NCBI GenBank assembly: GCA_038328575.1
Contig: JBBQMD010000059.1
Location: 1 to 17,126, forward strand
DNA length: 17,126 bases
Source of the DNA: JACVCS01 sp038328575
GTDB lineage: Bacteria; Planctomycetota; Phycisphaerae; Phycisphaerales; UBA1924
Reading direction: 5' to 3'
Of this stretch, positions 14,023 through 17,126 are shown one piece after another. The stretch's first letter is position 1; the number at the start of each line of letters is the position of its first letter. The position numbers and the translations under genes are program-made. The notes below the pieces were generated by a model that saw nothing but the letters and a program-made list of their open reading frames with translations, ran no database searches and had not been told where the DNA came from.

Positions 14023-15753
14023 ATGAACCTTCGTATGCCATTCCCTCAATCGTCACACGCGCACCGTGCGTTGGCCTTGAGCCCCGCGTTCATCAGCGCC
14101 GCCCTGGCCTTTGCGCCCTGCGCGCACGCACAGTTCGAACGCGGCCCCTTCCCCGCGCCCGGCGACCCCGCGCTGCTCGTCACCGGCTCGCCCGGCAACT
14201 TTGTCAGCGTCAACCTGAACGCCCAACTCGGCCCTATCGGAACGTTCGAGCGCGCCACCATCTCGGCGTTCTGGGAACCCGCCGCGAACAACCCCGGCGG
14301 CCTCAACGCCCAGTGGCAAAGCGATGCCCGAGCCGCGCTCATCTCCGCGCCGTTCAACGCTCCGCCGCCCATCACCGGGCGCACGATCTACTTTGGCGGC
14401 TCATCGGGCCAACGCCCCACCATCGCGCAGAACGCCGCGCTGGCGGGCACCATCGCCTGGAACACGGTTCCGCTCGACACGCCCTTCGTTGCCGATGGTG
14501 CCAGCACGCTGGTTCTCGCGATACGTTCCGCCTTCGCCAACGGTGGCGATTCGCGCTGGTCCAGCATCACCGTCACGCTGCTCGGGCCGCTCCCGCCTTT
14601 AACCTGCCCACGCACAGAAACTGAGCCCAACGACACCAAGGCCCAGAGCAACGTCATCACCTCAGCCATCGACGACTCGATCTGCGGCGTCTCCCGCGGC
14701 GGCGATCCCAGCGGCACCGATTTTTCCACCGACATCATCAAAGTCACCACGCCCGCGCACACCGGCGTTCGGCGTCACCAAGCCCGCATCTTCAGCAACA
14801 CGCTCGCGCCCCCCATGACACTGCTGGGCCGCTCGCAAGCCGGCGGCGTTCCTACCAGCGACACCGTCTCGATTCAGCCAGCCCTCGAACAGCCCGACGG
14901 CAACGTCGTCACCTGGTACACCGCCGGGTTTGACCCGTCGCCCGACGCGCGATCCGTCTTCATCGGCGTCGCCGGCACCGACCTCGCCAGCGGCCAGTAC
15001 AAAGTTCAGATCATCGGGAACGATTCGGTCCAACCGGCCAGCATTGCGCGAACCCTGCGCCCCGGCGCGATCACCATCAGCACCGCCGGTACCACGGGCG
15101 TCGACACCGATCTGTGGATCATGGACTCCACGTTCGCGCTCATCCCCGCTTGGGGCAACGACGATCGCCCGCAAGCCGCGGACTTGCAATCAACGCTGAC
15201 CCGCACGTTCGCTCCGGGCACGTACTACCTGGCGCTCGGGCTCTTCCAGACCGCGTTCTCCGAGCCCTCGCCCAGCGACGATCGCTTTCGCGATGGCGCG
15301 CTGACCGACTTCCCCGGTGCCCTGATCTGCGGCACGCCCGACACCCAGTCGCGCAATTTCACCATCACCGATCAGACCGGGTCATTGCTCGTCGCGACCG
15401 CCAGCACCCTCCCGCACGAGATCCTGTTCTTCAAGCTCGTCGTGAGCGACGGCGTCCCACCGGTCGCGCGCTGCAACGCCGCGGATGTCGCCAACGACTC
15501 CGGGCAGATCATCAACAACCCGACCGTCCCGCCCGACCCCCAGATCCCCAACAACGGCACCACCGAAGCCGATTACAACGTCTTCTTCACCGGCTTCTTC
15601 GACGCGCAGGCGTGGGCCGACATCGCCGACGACTCGGGCCTGCCACTCCCGCCCTTTGGCAGCGGCGGGCTCGCACCCAACGTGAACAACGGCGTCACCG
15701 AGGCGGACTACAACGTGTTCTTCAGCATCTTCTTCGACGGCTGCGTGTTATAG
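14023..15753 (+). CDS. Secreted protein with PPC-type repeats and a C-terminal Cys-bounded dockerin-like module
   Basis: The 576-residue protein starts at an ATG with GGGGA upstream. A long signal peptide ends at about AHA-Q (36/37). The N-terminal domain (37-190) has a beta-sandwich look and is related to the same region of the next gene. TETEPNDTKAQSN (198-210) opens a pre-peptidase C-terminal (PPC)-like domain, and a second beta-rich segment follows (about 345-475, with DTDLWIMDS). Residues 484-574 form two repeats: CNAADVANDSG then NNGTTEADYNVFFTGFF, and DIADDSG then VNNGVTEADYNVFFSIFF, closed by DGC. This matches the GC-type dockerin-like anchor that I know from Phycisphaerales secreted proteins, with EF-hand-like Asn/Asp-rich calcium loops. 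The module probably anchors or sorts the protein on the cell surface; the ligand is not known. No catalytic motif was seen. Confidence 0.72.
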   Translation: MNLRMPFPQSSHAHRALALSPAFISAALAFAPCAHAQFERGPFPAPGDPALLVTGSPGNFVSVNLNAQLGPIGTFERATISAFWEPAANNPGGLNAQWQSDARAALISAPFNAPPPITGRTIYFGGSSGQRPTIAQNAALAGTIAWNTVPLDTPFVADGASTLVLAIRSAFANGGDSRWSSITVTLLGPLPPLTCPRTETEPNDTKAQSNVITSAIDDSICGVSRGGDPSGTDFSTDIIKVTTPAHTGVRRHQARIFSNTLAPPMTLLGRSQAGGVPTSDTVSIQPALEQPDGNVVTWYTAGFDPSPDARSVFIGVAGTDLASGQYKVQIIGNDSVQPASIARTLRPGAITISTAGTTGVDTDLWIMDSTFALIPAWGNDDRPQAADLQSTLTRTFAPGTYYLALGLFQTAFSEPSPSDDRFRDGALTDFPGALICGTPDTQSRNFTITDQTGSLLVATASTLPHEILFFKLVVSDGVPPVARCNAADVANDSGQIINNPTVPPDPQIPNNGTTEADYNVFFTGFFDAQAWADIADDSGLPLPPFGSGGLAPNVNNGVTEADYNVFFSIFFDGCVL

Positions 15754-15767
15754 AATCGCCGCGAAGC

Positions 15768-15785
15768 CAATCTTCTAGAAGATTG
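15768..15785. repeat. Perfect 18-bp palindrome between the two secreted-protein genes
   Basis: CAATCTTCTAGAAGATTG is its own reverse complement. It begins 15 bp after the stop codon of the dockerin-type gene and about 200 bp before the next start. As RNA it could fold only with a small loop, and no T-run follows. The rest of the gap to 15984 holds a second GC-rich inverted repeat (15931-15937 with 15941-15947). Confidence 0.6.
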
Positions 15786-15984
15786 CTGCCAGCGTGCGAG
15801 GCACCGACGACCTTGGGGGTTCCCCTTGGTTTGTTTCCTTGATTTTGTACGTTGAGGCAGGTGTCAGGCTCGCTTGGGTGGCGGCCGGGTTGGAGTCAAG
15901 TACGATCAAACTGCGTCGGTCATCATCGCCGCGCGCAGGCTGCGCGCCGGTTTGTATCTCGTTCTCATTCACTTGGAGACTCGC

Positions 15985-17126
15985 ATGCGCACCCTGGCAA
16001 TCGCCACGACGATCACGGCCCTGCTCACACTCGCCGGCGGCGCTTCGGCGCAGTATTCCCCCGGTCCGTTTCCTGGGCCCTTCACCGTGCCGACCAGCGG
16101 CACGTTCCAGTCCATCGATCTCAACGGTGCCGCGGCCCCTGTGGGCAACTACACCTTCGCGTCGGTGAGCGCCAACTGGGGCTTTGACACCGCTAGCAGT
16201 CAGTTCGCAAACGACATGCGCATGGCGCTGACGAACGCGCCGGTCAACGGCGTGGGCGCGGTACCCGGCGGCGTGACGCGCTATTGGAGCGGCTTCAGCG
16301 CCAACGGCGGCGCGCCGACCACCGGCCTGGCTTCCGCGACCCCCGGCACAATCCTCTGGGATGTCAACCTCGAAACCCCCTTTCCGGCCAACGGCGCAAA
16401 CCCGCTCTTCTTCGCGTTCCGCACCAACTGGCTCAGCGGCTTGCCGGTGAAGCTCAGCAATATCCAGATCACGCTCAGCACCTCGACGCCCGGCGTGGCC
16501 AATGAGACTTGCGGCACCGCTGCGGACATCACGCCGACGCTGGCTGGCGCGCTGACGGCGCCGGACACCAATGTCATCCTGCCTTCGGTTCTGGCGGTGG
16601 GTGGTTCGGCGGCGGCGCTGGGCTTTCCGACGTTTTCCTGCTCGCCAGCGACGATCACTCGCCCAATCTTCTACAAGTTCAACCCGCCGGCGACGGCGCC
16701 CTATCGCTTCTCGACCTGCACCTCCAACGGCACGATCAACTCGATGGCGAACAACATCATCGGCGTGTTTGAGGAAGGCCCCGGCGGCGCGTGCGCCGGC
16801 GACCTGACGCAGGTGGTCTGCTCGACGACGACCTGCACCGGCGGGGCTCAGGCCTTGCCGACCGTGCTCGACGCGTCCAAAACCTACTTCGTTGTGATCG
16901 GGCGCACCGGCACCAGCCTGCTGGGCGGCAATGAGAAGCGCTATCAGCTTCGCGTGGACCGCCTGACGCCCCTGCCGACTTGCACCAACTCCGAGACCGA
17001 GCCGAACGACTCGAAGGCGACCGCAAACGCGGTCACGCTTGCCATGGGCGGCGTGCTGTGCGGCACGACCACGGGCTCGTCGGTCTTCAACCCGGTCGGC
17101 GATGTCACGTCGTTTGACCACTTCAA
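15985..17126 (+). CDS. Secreted protein related to its upstream neighbour, 5' part (3' end outside window)
   Basis: The frame opens at ATG 15985, with GGAG 6 nt upstream, and stays open to the window edge (380 complete residues). A signal peptide ends at ASA-Q (22/23), and the mature start QYSPGPFPGPF parallels QFERGPFPAPG of the upstream protein. Shared points continue: MRMALTNAPVNG versus ARAALISAPFNA, and FFAFRTNWLSGLPVKLSNIQITL versus LVLAIRSAF...SSITVTL. Residues about 213-310 form a Cys-containing beta-sandwich domain (PIFYKFNPPATAPYRFSTC ... GVFEEGPGGAC) of the kind seen near PPC domains. ETEPNDSKATANA (337-349) opens a PPC-like domain cut by the edge. The pair looks like a tandem duplication with divergence. 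A C-terminal dockerin-like module would be expected beyond the edge but cannot be seen. Base composition is slightly less C-heavy at third positions than in the trp genes. Confidence 0.68.
   Translation, partial: MRTLAIATTITALLTLAGGASAQYSPGPFPGPFTVPTSGTFQSIDLNGAAAPVGNYTFASVSANWGFDTASSQFANDMRMALTNAPVNGVGAVPGGVTRYWSGFSANGGAPTTGLASATPGTILWDVNLETPFPANGANPLFFAFRTNWLSGLPVKLSNIQITLSTSTPGVANETCGTAADITPTLAGALTAPDTNVILPSVLAVGGSAAALGFPTFSCSPATITRPIFYKFNPPATAPYRFSTCTSNGTINSMANNIIGVFEEGPGGACAGDLTQVVCSTTTCTGGAQALPTVLDASKTYFVVIGRTGTSLLGGNEKRYQLRVDRLTPLPTCTNSETEPNDSKATANAVTLAMGGVLCGTTTGSSVFNPVGDVTSFDHF

Noticed and set aside
15812..15845. Terminator at GGGGGTTCCCC followed by T-rich sequence
   Set aside because: The stem is only about 4 bp with a 2-3 nt loop; not strong enough to list as a feature.
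15775..17121. A 448-codon minus-strand frame at the right edge
   Set aside because: It is Arg/Ala/Gly-rich and antisense to a frame on the plus strand with a signal peptide, ribosome binding site and similarity to its neighbour.

Overview
The window is GC-rich and gene-dense, and most likely comes from a planctomycete of the Phycisphaerae/Phycisphaerales type. Three things suggest this. The left edge carries a planctomycete-style prepilin tail with a late DGS motif. The right side carries a secreted protein ending in a Cys-bounded double dockerin-like module (two NNGxTEADYNVFF repeats), a type I associate with Phycisphaerales. One unassigned gene resembles conserved planctomycete hypothetical proteins. 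This is inference from protein character; no rRNA or other marker gene is present.

Layout, left to right. (1) 1-630: 3' part of a prepilin-like gene, convergent with a glutamate dehydrogenase gene (704-2065, minus); a hairpin lies between them. (2) A small degenerate receiver-domain protein (2242-2661, plus), divergent from the dehydrogenase gene. (3) A 523-bp non-coding stretch with heptamer-type repeats in both orientations and a strong minus-strand terminator. (4) A periplasmic TlpA/ResA-like thioredoxin (3185-3919, minus). (5) A complete tryptophan operon on the plus strand, 4205-11404: leader peptide, trpE, trpG, trpD, fused trpC-trpF, trpB, trpA. (6) A lipoprotein MsrB (11487-12314) and a BshC-like conserved protein (12395-13810). 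(7) Two related secreted proteins in tandem (14023-15753 and 15985 to beyond the edge); the first ends in the dockerin-like module.

The trp operon encodes every step from chorismate to tryptophan. TrpE and TrpG form anthranilate synthase, TrpD adds the phosphoribosyl group, the TrpC-TrpF fusion makes indole-glycerol phosphate, and TrpB/TrpA complete synthesis. Junctions E/G, D/CF and B/A overlap by 4 nt. The two open junctions (G/D and CF/B) each hold a GATTCCC/GATTGCC-type heptamer array.

The most notable finding is upstream of trpE: a 26-codon reading frame with adjacent Trp codons (TGG TGG), followed by a 10-bp GC-rich hairpin with a T-rich tail. The Trp-codon segment is identical to the 3' arm of that hairpin, and a third partial copy lies between them, so three strands can compete for one complement. 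This looks like ribosome-mediated trp attenuation with an unusual topology. The direction of the switch cannot be settled from sequence alone.
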